Source: Corynebacterium spheniscorum
GTDB lineage: Bacteria > Actinomycetota > Actinomycetes > Mycobacteriales > Mycobacteriaceae
Length of the DNA stretch: 64,000 nt
Assembly: GCF_900113445.1 (NCBI RefSeq)
Contig: NZ_FOPJ01000005.1
Location: forward strand, 1-64,000
Reading direction: 5' to 3'
A program made the translations under genes and the position numbers. Below the pieces are notes generated by a model. It saw nothing but the letters and a program-made list of their open reading frames with translations. It did not search any database and was not told the DNA's origin. Positions 1 through 10,460 of the stretch are shown in pieces; the stretch's first letter is position 1, and every line of letters begins with the position of its first letter.

Positions 1-341
1 CAAAAAAGGATGCCAGTGCTTCAAGGCCACCCGGCACACAACCACACACGGTCACAAACACAAACACCATGCACAAAACAAACAAAAGTACATCAACACA
101 CTATTGAGTTCTCAAACATCAAGACCAACAAGAACAACCATCCAACAAAACACAGTCGCTCAAGCAGCCCCAGTCACCATACACACCCCAACACCAACAC
201 GCAAACCGCGCCAACATCAAGGCATACAAGCAACCAGATAACTTATCGCCACAACACCCAACCAGAAGACCCGGCATCCCTGGCGACCCGACATAGATTA
301 CCCACACCCCACCAACAACACAAACACCCAGCTTAAAGCAC
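1..341 (-). promoter_or_regulatory. rRNA operon leader (5' part; 16S gene outside window)
   Basis: This stretch has no credible gene and is strongly AC-rich on the + strand, so GT-rich on the minus strand. On the minus strand, positions 117-97 read GTTTGAGAACTCAATAGTGTG. I know this as the conserved block of actinobacterial 16S leaders, where it belongs to the rrn antitermination and processing region. It is followed by T-rich sequence, as expected. Because tyrS and its terminator lie directly upstream, the 16S gene should begin just beyond the left edge. The 108-codon + strand ORF here is low-complexity and not a gene. The identification rests on one recognised motif plus composition. Confidence 0.7.
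295..323 (-). promoter_or_regulatory. candidate rrn promoter
   Basis: On the minus strand a TTGTGT hexamer (323-318) is separated by exactly 17 bases from TAATCT (300-295), a plausible -35/-10 pair. It lies just downstream of the tyrS terminator and upstream of the conserved rrn leader block. Real rrn operons often carry several promoters and other weak candidates exist nearby, so this is only one possibility. Confidence 0.35.
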
Positions 342-376
342 AAAAAAGGTGCACTAACCATTGGTCAGTGCACCTT
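342..376 (-). terminator. tyrS rho-independent terminator
   Basis: A 10-bp perfect stem (AAGGTGCACT, 346-355, pairing with 367-376) with an 11-base loop is followed on the minus strand by a run of T (347-342). It begins about 10 bases after the tyrS stop and separates tyrS from the rRNA leader. Confidence 0.9.
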
Positions 377-385
377 GTCTATCGC

Positions 386-1648
386 CTAGTTGTCGTAGCG
401 AACTCCGGCGAAGGTTTTCTTTCCGCGGCGTAGGACTAGCCATTTGCCATGAAGCAGATCCTCCGCAGTGGGCTGCCACTCTTCTGAGGTCACGCGTTCG
501 TTGTTCACGTAGGCGCCACCTTCCTTGATGGCGCGGCGAGCAGCGCCCTTGGACTCGCAGAGCCCAGAGGCTACGAGCAGGTCCACGATAGTGGGCTCCT
601 CCCCTGCTGGGATTTCAGCGATCGTGGTTTCTTGGAGGGCCCCGGCGAGGGTTTGCTCATCCAAGTCCTTGAGTTCGGCTTTACCGAAGAGCGCTTGGGA
701 GGCTAGCTCCACCGCAGTCGTGGCGGCTTCGCCATGCACCAAAGTGGTCAGCTCGCGGGCGAGACGGCGCTGTGCCTCACGGGCCCACGCACGTTCCTCA
801 ACTTCGGTTTCCAACTCCGCCAATTCGTCCTTGGTAAGGAAGGTGAACCAGCGCAGGTAGTTGATCACATCCTTATCGGATGCGTTCATGAAGTACTGGT
901 ACCAGGAGTAAGGCGAGGTCAGCTCCGGGTCGAGCCACAGTTTTCCGCCACCGGTAGACTTGCCGAATTTATTTCCTTCGGAGTCGGTCACCAAGGGCAG
1001 AGTCAGGCCATGAACCTTGGCACCGTTGATGCGGCGGTTGAGGTCCACGCCGGAAACAATATTTCCCCACTGATCAGAGCCACCGATTTGCAGGGTGCAA
1101 CCGTATTGGCGATTCAGCTCAACATAGTCATTGGCCTGCAACAGCATGTAGGAGAACTCGGTGTAGGAGATACCGTCGGAGGCCAAGCGGCGTTTCACGG
1201 TATCGCGATCCAGCATGGTGTTCAGGGAGAAGTTCTTCCCGATATCGCGAAGGAATTGGATCACGTTGAGGTTCGCGGTCCAGTCAGCGTTGTTGACCAA
1301 CCGGCCCTTGTCGCCATCAATGGTGACAAAGCGTTCAATCTGTTGGCGGATGCTCTGGAGGTTGGCTTCAATATCTTCCTCGGTGAGCATGGAACGCTCC
1401 CCCACGTCGCGGGGATCCCCGATCATGCCGGTGGCGCCGCCGGCGACGGCGATGACTTTATGTCCGGCCTCTTGGAAACGCTTGAGGGTGAAAAGTGCCA
1501 CGAGGTGCCCGGCGTGTAGCGAAGCACCAGTGGGGTCAAAGCCGCAATAGAGGGTGATCGGTCCTTCTTCGCAGGCTTTGTTGAGCTCTTCGAGATCCGT
1601 GGATTGGTTGATCTGCCCGCGCCAGGACAGTTCCTCAATAATGTTCAT
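386..1648 (-). CDS. tyrS: tyrosyl-tRNA synthetase
   Basis: This cytoplasmic class I aminoacyl-tRNA synthetase charges tRNA-Tyr with tyrosine using ATP. From the ATG at 1648 it is 420 residues, normal for the bacterial enzyme. Visible landmarks are [14 protein letters not shown] (HIGH-type ATP site) near the N-terminus, the [10 protein letters not shown] tyrosine-binding region, KFGKSTGG (KMSKS-type loop) and a C-terminal S4 RNA-binding domain. The frame is open upstream to 1696, but I chose 1648 because an AAAGGA ribosome binding site lies just ahead of it and the upstream 16 residues are atypical. It ends the argGH/Trm112 gene string and has a strong terminator. Confidence 0.97.
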   Translation of the reverse strand: MNIIEELSWRGQINQSTDLEELNKACEEGPITLYCGFDPTGASLHAGHLVALFTLKRFQEAGHKVIAVAGGATGMIGDPRDVGERSMLTEEDIEANLQSIRQQIERFVTIDGDKGRLVNNADWTANLNVIQFLRDIGKNFSLNTMLDRDTVKRRLASDGISYTEFSYMLLQANDYVELNRQYGCTLQIGGSDQWGNIVSGVDLNRRINGAKVHGLTLPLVTDSEGNKFGKSTGGGKLWLDPELTSPYSWYQYFMNASDKDVINYLRWFTFLTKDELAELETEVEERAWAREAQRRLARELTTLVHGEAATTAVELASQALFGKAELKDLDEQTLAGALQETTIAEIPAGEEPTIVDLLVASGLCESKGAARRAIKEGGAYVNNERVTSEEWQPTAEDLLHGKWLVLRRGKKTFAGVRYDN

Positions 1649-1667
1649 GGTTTCCTTTTGTGCAGAC

Positions 1668-1853
1668 TTATTTGGCGGGGTACTCGATGGCCTCATCGGC
1701 CAGCATCACCGGGATGCCATCGTCAATGCGATAGGCAATGTGCAGGCGATCGTTGACCAGCAGCTGTTCCTCTTCCAGATATCGCAGTGGGCCTTTGTCC
1801 TGCGGGCAGGCCAAGACATCAAGAAGGGTCGGATCAATGCTCATGTCGGACAT
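1668..1853 (-). CDS. Trm112-like small protein (UPF0434)
   Basis: This 61-residue protein has the [14 protein letters not shown] start and a short beta-rich body ([20 protein letters not shown]) typical of the bacterial Trm112p/YcaR family. In eukaryotes Trm112 activates methyltransferases; the bacterial role is unsettled. Only one cysteine is present, so the zinc site of the classic fold is probably lost. It lies 16 bases after argH and 19 bases before tyrS on the same strand, so it is probably co-transcribed with both. Starts at residue 1 and residue 4 are both possible. Confidence 0.85.
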   Translation of the reverse strand: MSDMSIDPTLLDVLACPQDKGPLRYLEEEQLLVNDRLHIAYRIDDGIPVMLADEAIEYPAK

Positions 1854-1869
1854 TCTAATCTGCGCCTAC

Positions 1870-3324
<1,455 letters not shown>

Positions 3325-3337
3325 CTACTTTTTGGGT

Positions 3338-4534
3338 TTAGGCTTCGCGGTCGCGGCGGTTCGCGATCTTGGAAGAAAGCCCATGGAGTTCCACAAAGCC
3401 CTTGGCCATGGTCTGGTCGAAGGTATCGCCGGTGTCATAGGTGGCCAGGTTGAAGTCATAGAGCGAGTGGTTGGAGCGGCGCCCATTGACGGTGATATTG
3501 CCGGCGTGCAGCACCAGGCGGATATCGCCGGTGACATGCTCTTGGGTGGATTCAATGAAGGCATCCAGGGAGCGCTTAAGCGGTGCGAACCACAGGCCGT
3601 CGTATACCTCTTCGGACCAGCGGGCATCAACGAGGCGCTTATAGCGGGCCAGTTCGCGTTCCACGGTCACGTCTTCCAGAGCTTGGTGTGCGGTGATCAG
3701 CACCATGGCGCCGGGGGCTTCATAAACTTCGCGGGACTTAATGCCCACCAGGCGGTCTTCCACCATGTCCAGGCGGCCAACGCCTTGGGCGCCACCGCGG
3801 CGGTTGAGCTCTTCGATGGCTTCGAGCACGGTGACCTTGCGGCCATCGATGGCTACCGGCTTGCCGGCTTCGAAGCTGATGATCAGTTCATCCGGGGCGT
3901 TGCCCAGTGCGGGGTCTTCGGTGTAGGCGTAGAGGTCCTTGGTCGGCGGGTTCCACAGGTCTTCGAGGAATCCGGTTTCCACTGCGCGGCCCCACACGTT
4001 TTGGTCAATGGAGAAGGGCGACTTCTTGGACTGCTCGATGGGAAGGTTGATCTCTTCGGCGAAGGCGATGGCCTTATCGCGGGTCCAGGCATAGTCACGA
4101 GCCGGTGCGATGACCTTCAGGTCCGGGTGGGTATTAGCGAAGCCTACTTCGAAGCGGACCTGGTCATTGCCCTTACCGGTGCAGCCGTGGGAGACGTGGG
4201 TGCCGCCGTGTTCCTTGGCGGCCTTCACCAGGTGCTTGACGATCAGCGGGCGGGAAATCGCGGAGACCAGGGGGTATTGCTTCATGTACATGCCATTGGC
4301 CTTGATGGTGGGCAGGCAGTACTCTTCGGCGAATTCGTCCTTGGCATCAACCACGATGGATTCCACAGCGCCGCAATCCAATGCGCGCTGGCGCACGGAT
4401 TCCATGTCCTCGCCACCTTGACCCAGGTCCAGGGACACGGCGATAACTTCACCGCCGGTCATCTTGGCCAGGTAGGGGATGGCCACGGAGGTATCCAGGC
4501 CACCGGAGTATGCGAGTACAACGCGATCGGTCAT
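3338..4534 (-). CDS. argG: argininosuccinate synthase
   Basis: This enzyme joins citrulline and aspartate with ATP to form argininosuccinate. It is 398 residues long, the common bacterial length. The N-terminal AYSGGLDTS is the PP-loop of N-type ATP pyrophosphatases, and [13 protein letters not shown] is the conserved citrulline/aspartate-binding segment. A good GGAG site precedes the ATG. The 53-base gap after argR is AT-rich and could hold a secondary promoter for argGH, but I see no convincing hexamer pair. A 422-codon open frame on the opposite strand is a shadow. Confidence 0.97.
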   Translation of the reverse strand: MTDRVVLAYSGGLDTSVAIPYLAKMTGGEVIAVSLDLGQGGEDMESVRQRALDCGAVESIVVDAKDEFAEEYCLPTIKANGMYMKQYPLVSAISRPLIVKHLVKAAKEHGGTHVSHGCTGKGNDQVRFEVGFANTHPDLKVIAPARDYAWTRDKAIAFAEEINLPIEQSKKSPFSIDQNVWGRAVETGFLEDLWNPPTKDLYAYTEDPALGNAPDELIISFEAGKPVAIDGRKVTVLEAIEELNRRGGAQGVGRLDMVEDRLVGIKSREVYEAPGAMVLITAHQALEDVTVERELARYKRLVDARWSEEVYDGLWFAPLKRSLDAFIESTQEHVTGDIRLVLHAGNITVNGRRSNHSLYDFNLATYDTGDTFDQTMAKGFVELHGLSSKIANRRDREA

Positions 4535-4587
4535 GAGTGTTCTTCTCCTTGAATTATTAGTTTTAGCGTTATGCGGCTGGATTTACT

Positions 4588-5091
4588 TTAGCGCGGGTCA
4601 GGGTTATTACCAGCAAGTAACTCGCCGAGCTGCTCGCCATCATAGGGTTCGCGAGCAAGCACGAAGATGGTGTCATCCCCGGCGATGCAACCCACCACTT
4701 CCGGCATGCCCACTCGGTCGATGAAGCTCGCCAGGTATTGGGCCGCACCGGCTGGGGTACGCAGCACCGTGATATTGCCGGAATAATCCACCGATACCAC
4801 CAACTCATCGAGCATCCGGCGGAGTTTCTCGCGGGGCCCGCTGGGTTGTTCCCCAATGGGGGCATCCGGGGTACCCACCGCATAGTAGGCGCGCCCACCA
4901 TCTTCGGGTCGGATTTTGCGGGCCCCGAGTTCATCCAAGTCACGCGATAGCGTGGCTTGGGTGATGTCGATGCCCTCATCAAGCAAGAGTTCCGAAAGCT
5001 GCACCTGCGAGGTCACGCGGTGTTTATCCAAGATCGAGAGGATCTTGCCCTGGCGTGCGGTACGCGTCGGTGGTGTTTGCGGGTTACTCAT
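4588..5091 (-). CDS. argR: arginine repressor ArgR
   Basis: This is the hexameric arginine-responsive repressor of arginine biosynthesis. The product is 167 residues from the ATG at 5091. It has an N-terminal winged helix ([14 protein letters not shown], then [16 protein letters not shown] as the recognition region) and a C-terminal arginine-binding and oligomerisation domain ending in [13 protein letters not shown] chose 5091 rather than the longer frame from 5118 because its ATG overlaps the argF stop as ATGA, which suggests translational coupling. Its probable operator is the ArgR-like box upstream of argC. Confidence 0.95.
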   Translation of the reverse strand: MSNPQTPPTRTARQGKILSILDKHRVTSQVQLSELLLDEGIDITQATLSRDLDELGARKIRPEDGGRAYYAVGTPDAPIGEQPSGPREKLRRMLDELVVSVDYSGNITVLRTPAGAAQYLASFIDRVGMPEVVGCIAGDDTIFVLAREPYDGEQLGELLAGNNPDPR

Positions 5092-6038
5092 GCGCCAGGT
5101 TGGTGGTCGAGCAGCCACACCATCAGGGCTTTTTGGGCATGCAAGCGGTTTTCGGCTTCATCAAAGACCCTAGATTGCGGGCCATCAATGACCTCCGCGG
5201 TAACTTCATTTCCGCGATAGGCCGGCAGGCAATGCAAGAAGATCGCATTATCAGCGGCTTTAGCCATTACCTCGGCGCTTACCTGATAAGGCAAGAAGGG
5301 GGTGCGGCGATCCTTGCCATCACTTTCCTGCCCCATCGATACCCAGGTGTCCGTGATGATCACCTGTGCGCCTGTAACTTCATCCACATCATCAGTGACG
5401 CTCACAGTGGCCCCGGTTTCCGCGCCTCGGGCTCGCGCGCGCTCCACAAATTTTTCTTCCGGCTGGAATTCTTTAGGAGCAATAATGCTGATATCCATCC
5501 CTGCGGTGGCGAAGCCCAACATGTAGGAGTTGGCCATATTATTATTGCCATCTCCCAGGTAGCAGGCTTTGAGTCCCTTCAGTCCGCTGGGGCCTTCCTC
5601 CGGGCAGAGGTTTTCCACACAGGTCTGCAGGTCCGCCAGGATCTGGCAGGGGTGCGTGTCATCAGATAGCCCATTAACAATCGGAACGGTGGCGGTCTCC
5701 GCCATCTCTTCGAGGTTGCTATGGGCGTAGGTGCGCCACACAATCATGGAGACAAAGCGGCTGAGTACTGCGCCGGTGTCTTGGTAGCTTTCGCCCTTAC
5801 CGGCTTGGGTGCGCCCCATCTCCGCGACGATGGCATTGCCACCTAGCTGGGCGATACCGGCGTCGAAGGAAAAGCGGGTGCGGGTGGAGGTTTTATCAAA
5901 AAGCACCGCCACAGATTGCGGGCCTTCGAAGGGGCGCTTCGAATAGGGCTCAGCTTTTAGCTTTGCGGCTAGCTGCAAGACTTCAGCCTGCTCGGCGGGG
6001 CTGAGGTCATCATCTGCGAAGAAGTGACGTGGGCTCAT
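5088..6038 (-). CDS. argF: ornithine carbamoyltransferase
   Basis: This enzyme converts ornithine and carbamoyl phosphate to citrulline in the cytoplasm, as a trimer. The 316-residue protein shows the carbamoyl-phosphate motif STRTRFSF (about residue 50), the ornithine-side HPCQ ([11 protein letters not shown]) and HCLPAYRG near the C-terminus with the catalytic cysteine. Its start overlaps the argD stop, and its stop overlaps the argR start, both as ATGA. It therefore sits in a tightly coupled part of the arginine operon. Confidence 0.97.
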   Translation of the reverse strand: MSPRHFFADDDLSPAEQAEVLQLAAKLKAEPYSKRPFEGPQSVAVLFDKTSTRTRFSFDAGIAQLGGNAIVAEMGRTQAGKGESYQDTGAVLSRFVSMIVWRTYAHSNLEEMAETATVPIVNGLSDDTHPCQILADLQTCVENLCPEEGPSGLKGLKACYLGDGNNNMANSYMLGFATAGMDISIIAPKEFQPEEKFVERARARGAETGATVSVTDDVDEVTGAQVIITDTWVSMGQESDGKDRRTPFLPYQVSAEVMAKAADNAIFLHCLPAYRGNEVTAEVIDGPQSRVFDEAENRLHAQKALMVWLLDHQPGA

Positions 6039-7213
6039 GCGGTGGTCCTTTCCAGGGCGGTGCGAATCCGGGCGATTGCCTCGTGGATCTCATCTTCACT
6101 AATAATCAGCGGTGGGGTCAGGCGCAGTACATTCGGCGCCGGTGCGTTCAGGATCACACCTTCTTTGAGCCCTTGGGCAACCACCTTGGCGGCAATATTT
6201 TCAGCTAGGACCAACCCCAGCATCAGGCCACGGCCGCGAACATCCACTACCCCAGGGATGTTCTTGGCTTCTTCGGCTAGCAGCTCACCTTTGGCGCGCA
6301 CGCTGTCTTGGAAACCATCGGTGATGACATCAAGCACCGCATTAGCAGCAGCACAGACGACAGGGTTGCCACCAAAGGTGGTGCCATGAGAGCCAGGGCC
6401 AAATAGTTGGGCGGCCTTGCCGCGGGCCAGGCAGGCACCAATGGGCATGCCAGCACCTAGGCCTTTGGCCATGGTCACCACATCCGGGAGTACGCCTTCG
6501 TGTTGGTGGGCGTAGAACTCTCCAGTACGGGCCACCCCGGTTTGTACCTCATCAACAATCATCAATAGATCGAACTCATCGCAAAGTTCGCGGACCTGCT
6601 TCAGGAAGCCTTCCGGTGCCGGCACTACCCCGGTTTCGCCTTGGATGGGTTCTAAGATAATCGCGGCGGTATCCGCGGGGTTCATCTCAATGAGGGTGCG
6701 CAGGTAAGCGGCATCGCCGAAGGGATAGAACTCCACCCCGCTAGGTAGTGGTTCAAAGTCCTTGCGTTTGCTGGGTTGCCCGGTTAGCGCCAAGGACCCC
6801 ATGGTGCGGCCATGGAAGCCATGGTGTGCTGCCAACACGCGTTTCTTTCCAGTAAGCCGCGCTAGTTTAAAGGCGGCTTCATTAGCTTCGGCACCGGAGT
6901 TGCAGAAGAAAACACGTACCGTGTCATCACCGGGGGCGAAGCGTTCACCCAGGCGGGTAGCAAGCGTGATCTCCGGTTGGGAGGCGAAGAGATTCGACAC
7001 ATGCCCGAGGCGTTGAGCTTGGGTGCTAATGGCTTCTACTACGGCAGGGTGCGCGTGCCCAAGGGAGTTCACCGCAATGCCGGCGAGCATATCGATGAGT
7101 TCTTGGCCATCTTCGGCGGTGACCTTGGCGCCCTTGCCGCTTACCAGGGCAAGCGGTGGGGTGCCGTAGTTATTCATCATCACGCCTGCCCAGGCGTCAT
7201 GCACGGTGCTCAT
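6035..7213 (-). CDS. argD: acetylornithine aminotransferase
   Basis: This PLP-dependent class III aminotransferase makes N-acetylornithine from N-acetylglutamate semialdehyde with glutamate as donor. It is 392 residues long. The conserved cofactor region is [17 protein letters not shown], the PLP-binding aspartate lies in MIVDEVQTG, and the Schiff-base lysine is in [15 protein letters not shown]. The start overlaps the argB stop (TAATG) and the end overlaps argF (ATGA). It may also act in lysine synthesis as succinyl-DAP aminotransferase, as in other bacteria; this is not visible from the sequence. Confidence 0.95.
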   Translation of the reverse strand: MSTVHDAWAGVMMNNYGTPPLALVSGKGAKVTAEDGQELIDMLAGIAVNSLGHAHPAVVEAISTQAQRLGHVSNLFASQPEITLATRLGERFAPGDDTVRVFFCNSGAEANEAAFKLARLTGKKRVLAAHHGFHGRTMGSLALTGQPSKRKDFEPLPSGVEFYPFGDAAYLRTLIEMNPADTAAIILEPIQGETGVVPAPEGFLKQVRELCDEFDLLMIVDEVQTGVARTGEFYAHQHEGVLPDVVTMAKGLGAGMPIGACLARGKAAQLFGPGSHGTTFGGNPVVCAAANAVLDVITDGFQDSVRAKGELLAEEAKNIPGVVDVRGRGLMLGLVLAENIAAKVVAQGLKEGVILNAPAPNVLRLTPPLIISEDEIHEAIARIRTALERTTA

Positions 7214-8160
7214 TAGTGTTCTTCGTCCTTCCGGAATACGGTCCCATCTGGATAATCATCCAAGGAATAATTTTGGGGTAACACCATGGTGCCAATCCCG
7301 CCCATGGTCAGTAGTTCTAGCAGCACCGCGTGCGCAATGCGGCCATCAATCACATGCGCGGCAGATACCCCACCTTCCACGGCTTTTAGGCAGGCTTCCA
7401 TCTTCGGGATCATGCCGGAATCCAGGTTGGGCAATAGCGGGCCCAGTTGGTCGGTGGTGATCTTCGAAAGCAAGGAATCGCGGTTCGGCCAATCGGTGTA
7501 CAGGCCTTCCACATTGGTAAGCACCAGCAGGCGATCCGCCCCAATAGCGCTAGCCAAGGCGCCGGCGGCGGTATCAGCGTTGACGTTATATACCTGGCCG
7601 TCGTTTCCTGGGGCGATGGTGGAGACCACCGGGATGCGACCAGCTTCGATAATGTCCATCACCGCGGTGGGGTTCACATCCACGATGTTGCCCACCAACC
7701 CGATATCAGTGAGTTCCCCGTTGACCTCGACATAGCGCTTTTCCGCGGTAAATAGTCCGGCGTCTTCACCAGAGGTTCCCACCGCATAGGGCCCATGGGA
7801 GTTAATCAACCCCACCAGTTCGCGGCCCACGCTGCCAAAAAGCACCATGCGCACAACTTCCATAACCTCCGGGGTGGTCACCCGGAAGCCGCCCTTAAAT
7901 TCGCCATTTAAGCCCAGGCGGTTCAGCATGTCGGTGATTTGCGGGCCACCACCATGCACCACCACGGGTTTAGCACCCACGGTGCGCAGGAACACCATAT
8001 CCGCGGCAAAGGCAGCTTTAAGTGCATTATCGGTCATGGCGTTGCCGCCATATTTCACCACCACGATCTTGTCGCGGTAGTACTGCAGCCAGGGCAAAGC
8101 CTCAGCAAGTACGTGGGCGCGCGCCTCATTGGTTAAAGATTTAATGATCTCGTTCATCAT
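7213..8160 (-). CDS. argB: acetylglutamate kinase
   Basis: This enzyme phosphorylates N-acetylglutamate, the usual arginine feedback point in actinobacteria. It is a 315-residue amino acid kinase family member with KYGGNAM near residue 37, VVHGGGPQI, the nucleotide-site stretch NVEGLY and [21 protein letters not shown] near the C-terminus. The N-terminal helix before the kinase core (residues 1-25) resembles the extension that forms hexamers in arginine-inhibited enzymes, so feedback inhibition is likely (inference). It lies 12 bases after argJ. Confidence 0.96.
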   Translation of the reverse strand: MMNEIIKSLTNEARAHVLAEALPWLQYYRDKIVVVKYGGNAMTDNALKAAFAADMVFLRTVGAKPVVVHGGGPQITDMLNRLGLNGEFKGGFRVTTPEVMEVVRMVLFGSVGRELVGLINSHGPYAVGTSGEDAGLFTAEKRYVEVNGELTDIGLVGNIVDVNPTAVMDIIEAGRIPVVSTIAPGNDGQVYNVNADTAAGALASAIGADRLLVLTNVEGLYTDWPNRDSLLSKITTDQLGPLLPNLDSGMIPKMEACLKAVEGGVSAAHVIDGRIAHAVLLELLTMGGIGTMVLPQNYSLDDYPDGTVFRKDEEH

Positions 8161-8172
8161 GTCTCTGCTCTT

Positions 8173-9330
8173 TTAGGTGCTATATGCGGAATTAATTTCC
8201 ACATAGGCATGCGAAAGGTCGGTGGTACGCACCAGGGCGCGGCCTTCCCCACCCAGGCCCAGGTCCACGCGAACTTCAATATCGGCACCGCTTAAGTCCA
8301 CCTCGCGGGCATCCGGGGTGCCTTGGGTTTCTTTGCACACCACATGCCCATTGAAGGTGACGGTGATATTGTCTGGGTCCATCTCCGCATCGGCGGTACC
8401 AATGGCGGCCAGCACGCGCCCCCAATTCGGGTCGGAGCCGAACATGGCGCATTTAAAAAGATTGTCCCGCCCCAAGGCACGCGCCGCATTCAGTGCTTCG
8501 GCGTCACTATTGGCACCTTCCACAATGATGCGGACTCGTTTCGTAACGCCTTCGGCATCTGCTTGGAGTTGGTCGGCAATATCAGCACAGATTTCTAGCA
8601 CCGCGGCATCTAATTCCGCCTGGCTCGGCTGGATCCCGGAGGCGCCATTGGCAAGCAAGAAGACCGTGTCATTAGTGGAGGTAGAACCATCAATATCGAG
8701 GGTATTAAAGGTCTGATCCACCGCCTTTTTTAAAGCTTCCTGCGCGGCTGCGGCACTGATCTTCGCATCGGTGGTTAAACACACCAACATGGTGGCCAGT
8801 GCGGGCGCCATCATGCCCACACCCTTCCCCATCCCACCAATGCTCCAACCGTCACGGCGCACCTGCGCGGATTTCGGCACAGTATCGGTGGTCATAATCG
8901 CTTCCGCGGCGGCATCGCCTTGGTCGATCCCCAAGGCTGCCGGCAGTGCATCCACACCGGCGCGCATAATATCCATCGGCAGCCGCTCGCCAATAATGCC
9001 GGTGGAGCACACGCCCATATCTTCCGGCGCAATATCGAGCGCGGCGGCCATGCGCTCCGCAAGTTCGCTGGCTTCAGCTAACCCGGGTTTCCCATTGCAG
9101 GCATTAGCGTTGCCGGAATTAAAAAGCACCGCGCGAATAACACCATTGCTGATGTTTTTGCGCGAAAGTGTCACCGGGGCGGCAACAATGCGGTTGGAGG
9201 TAAAAACCGCGGCCGCGGTGTATTCCGGGCCATCATTAACGACTAAGGCCATATCCGGTTTCCCGGAGGCTTTAATTCCGGCGGTGATCCCCGCTGCGCG
9301 GAATCCTTGCGGTGTGGTAATGCCACTCAT
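8173..9330 (-). CDS. argJ: bifunctional ornithine acetyltransferase / N-acetylglutamate synthase
   Basis: ArgJ recycles the acetyl group from N-acetylornithine to glutamate and may also use acetyl-CoA. The 385-residue protein carries [17 protein letters not shown], where the family self-cleaves between Ala and Thr so that Thr becomes the N-terminal nucleophile of the beta chain. It also has [11 protein letters not shown] and ends in EINSAYST, the usual C-terminal motif. No separate argA or argE is present here, consistent with the cyclic arginine pathway. Gap to argC is 22 bases. Confidence 0.96.
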   Translation of the reverse strand: MSGITTPQGFRAAGITAGIKASGKPDMALVVNDGPEYTAAAVFTSNRIVAAPVTLSRKNISNGVIRAVLFNSGNANACNGKPGLAEASELAERMAAALDIAPEDMGVCSTGIIGERLPMDIMRAGVDALPAALGIDQGDAAAEAIMTTDTVPKSAQVRRDGWSIGGMGKGVGMMAPALATMLVCLTTDAKISAAAAQEALKKAVDQTFNTLDIDGSTSTNDTVFLLANGASGIQPSQAELDAAVLEICADIADQLQADAEGVTKRVRIIVEGANSDAEALNAARALGRDNLFKCAMFGSDPNWGRVLAAIGTADAEMDPDNITVTFNGHVVCKETQGTPDAREVDLSGADIEVRVDLGLGGEGRALVRTTDLSHAYVEINSAYST

Positions 9331-9352
9331 AAGATACTGTCCTTAACTTTAT

Positions 9353-10405
9353 TTAGGGTGCGACGGCCGCAAGCGGAAGACCATCAGTTTCTGGCCAACC
9401 GAGCGTAATATTCATGCATTGCACCGCTGCCCCACCGGTTCCCTTGGTGAGATTATCAATCGCCGAGGTCACCAGCAGGCGCCCCGCGCCTTGATCAACT
9501 TCTACCTGAATATGGCAGGTATTTGCGCCCACCACATTTTGGGTTTGGGGTTGCTGACCAGCCTCAAGGAGCTGCAAGAAGGGTTCATTTTCGCAGAATT
9601 TCTCATAGATTCCGCGTACCTCTTCCTCAGTTATTGCTTTCTCGAGATCGGCGCTGGCGGTGGTCAGGATTCCGCGGGACAGGGGTGCAAGAACTGGGGT
9701 GAAACTCACCTTGATGTGTTCTTGCTGAGTGTGCAAGGCTTCAGCCAAGTTCTGCGCAATCTCTGGGGTGTGGCGGTGTTTACCGGCAGTGTTATAGGCC
9801 TTCAAAGAACCCATGGTTTCACTACCTAGCATCGGTACAGAGGCTTTCTTACCGGCACCAGAAACACCAGTAATAGAGGTGATCACCACCTCTGGTGCGA
9901 TAATGCCGGCCGCCATCGCTGGGTAGAGCGCTAAGGTCGCGCCGGTGGGGAAGCATCCCGGTACGGCAACGCGGTTGCTCTTAGCGAGTTCTTCGCGGTG
10001 CCCGGGAAGTTCCGGGATGCCATAGGGCCAGTGGCCAGCATGTTCGGAGCCATAGTAGTGCTCCCATGCTGCAGCGCTTTTCAGGCGGTGGTCCGCCGCG
10101 CAATCAATCACAATGGCGCTATCGCCTAGTTCGGCGGCGATCTGCGCGGAGTGCCCATGCGGAAGCCCAAGGAAAACCACCTGGTGGCCGGCCAGGTGTT
10201 CCATGTCGGTGGGTTCGATAATGCGATCAGCTAATTGCGGTAGGTGCGGCATCAGCTCGGCGACCTTTTGGCCCGCCGAGCTCGCTGCCGTTAATGCCCC
10301 GATCTCTAATTCCCCGCTGTGATATTTGGGGTGGTTGAGTAAGAGTCGGAGGATTTCGCCGCCGGCATATCCTGTGGCGCCGGCCACCGCTACCTTAATT
10401 GTCAT
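9353..10405 (-). CDS. argC: N-acetyl-gamma-glutamyl-phosphate reductase
   Basis: This NADPH-dependent enzyme makes N-acetylglutamate semialdehyde. The protein is 350 residues from the ATG at 10405. It shows a Rossmann start [18 protein letters not shown], the catalytic cysteine in [11 protein letters not shown] (about residue 150) and the conserved histidine region HRHTPEI. The frame is open four codons further up (10417), but that start lies inside the predicted -10 element. The ATG at 10405 has no Shine-Dalgarno sequence and sits 7 bases after the -10 hexamer, so a leaderless mRNA is likely. First gene of argCJBDFRGH. Confidence 0.95.
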   Translation of the reverse strand: MTIKVAVAGATGYAGGEILRLLLNHPKYHSGELEIGALTAASSAGQKVAELMPHLPQLADRIIEPTDMEHLAGHQVVFLGLPHGHSAQIAAELGDSAIVIDCAADHRLKSAAAWEHYYGSEHAGHWPYGIPELPGHREELAKSNRVAVPGCFPTGATLALYPAMAAGIIAPEVVITSITGVSGAGKKASVPMLGSETMGSLKAYNTAGKHRHTPEIAQNLAEALHTQQEHIKVSFTPVLAPLSRGILTTASADLEKAITEEEVRGIYEKFCENEPFLQLLEAGQQPQTQNVVGANTCHIQVEVDQGAGRLLVTSAIDNLTKGTGGAAVQCMNITLGWPETDGLPLAAVAP

Positions 10406-10412
10406 GCCGAAG

Positions 10413-10451
10413 AGCATAACAAATTATGCAGCCAGATGAAAATTATTCATC
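10413..10451 (-). promoter_or_regulatory. arg operon promoter with ArgR-type box
   Basis: The minus strand shows a 17-base perfect palindromic box GATGAATAATTTTCATC (10451-10435) closely resembling the ARG box half-site consensus. It is followed by TATGCT (10418-10413) as a -10 element, and TTCATC within the box could serve as a -35 at 16-base spacing. A second near-palindrome GCATAATTTGTTATGC (10429-10414) overlaps the -10 and could be a second ArgR box. ArgR bound here would block RNA polymerase. The transcription start would fall at or next to the argC ATG. Confidence 0.7.
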
Positions 10452-10460
10452 CGTGGTGTT

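Noticed and set aside
10..336. 108-codon + strand ORF (and an opposing 80-codon frame) at the left edge
   Set aside because: The product is low-complexity His/Thr/Asn/Pro-rich, a result of the AC-rich composition. The region carries the rrn leader motif on the minus strand.
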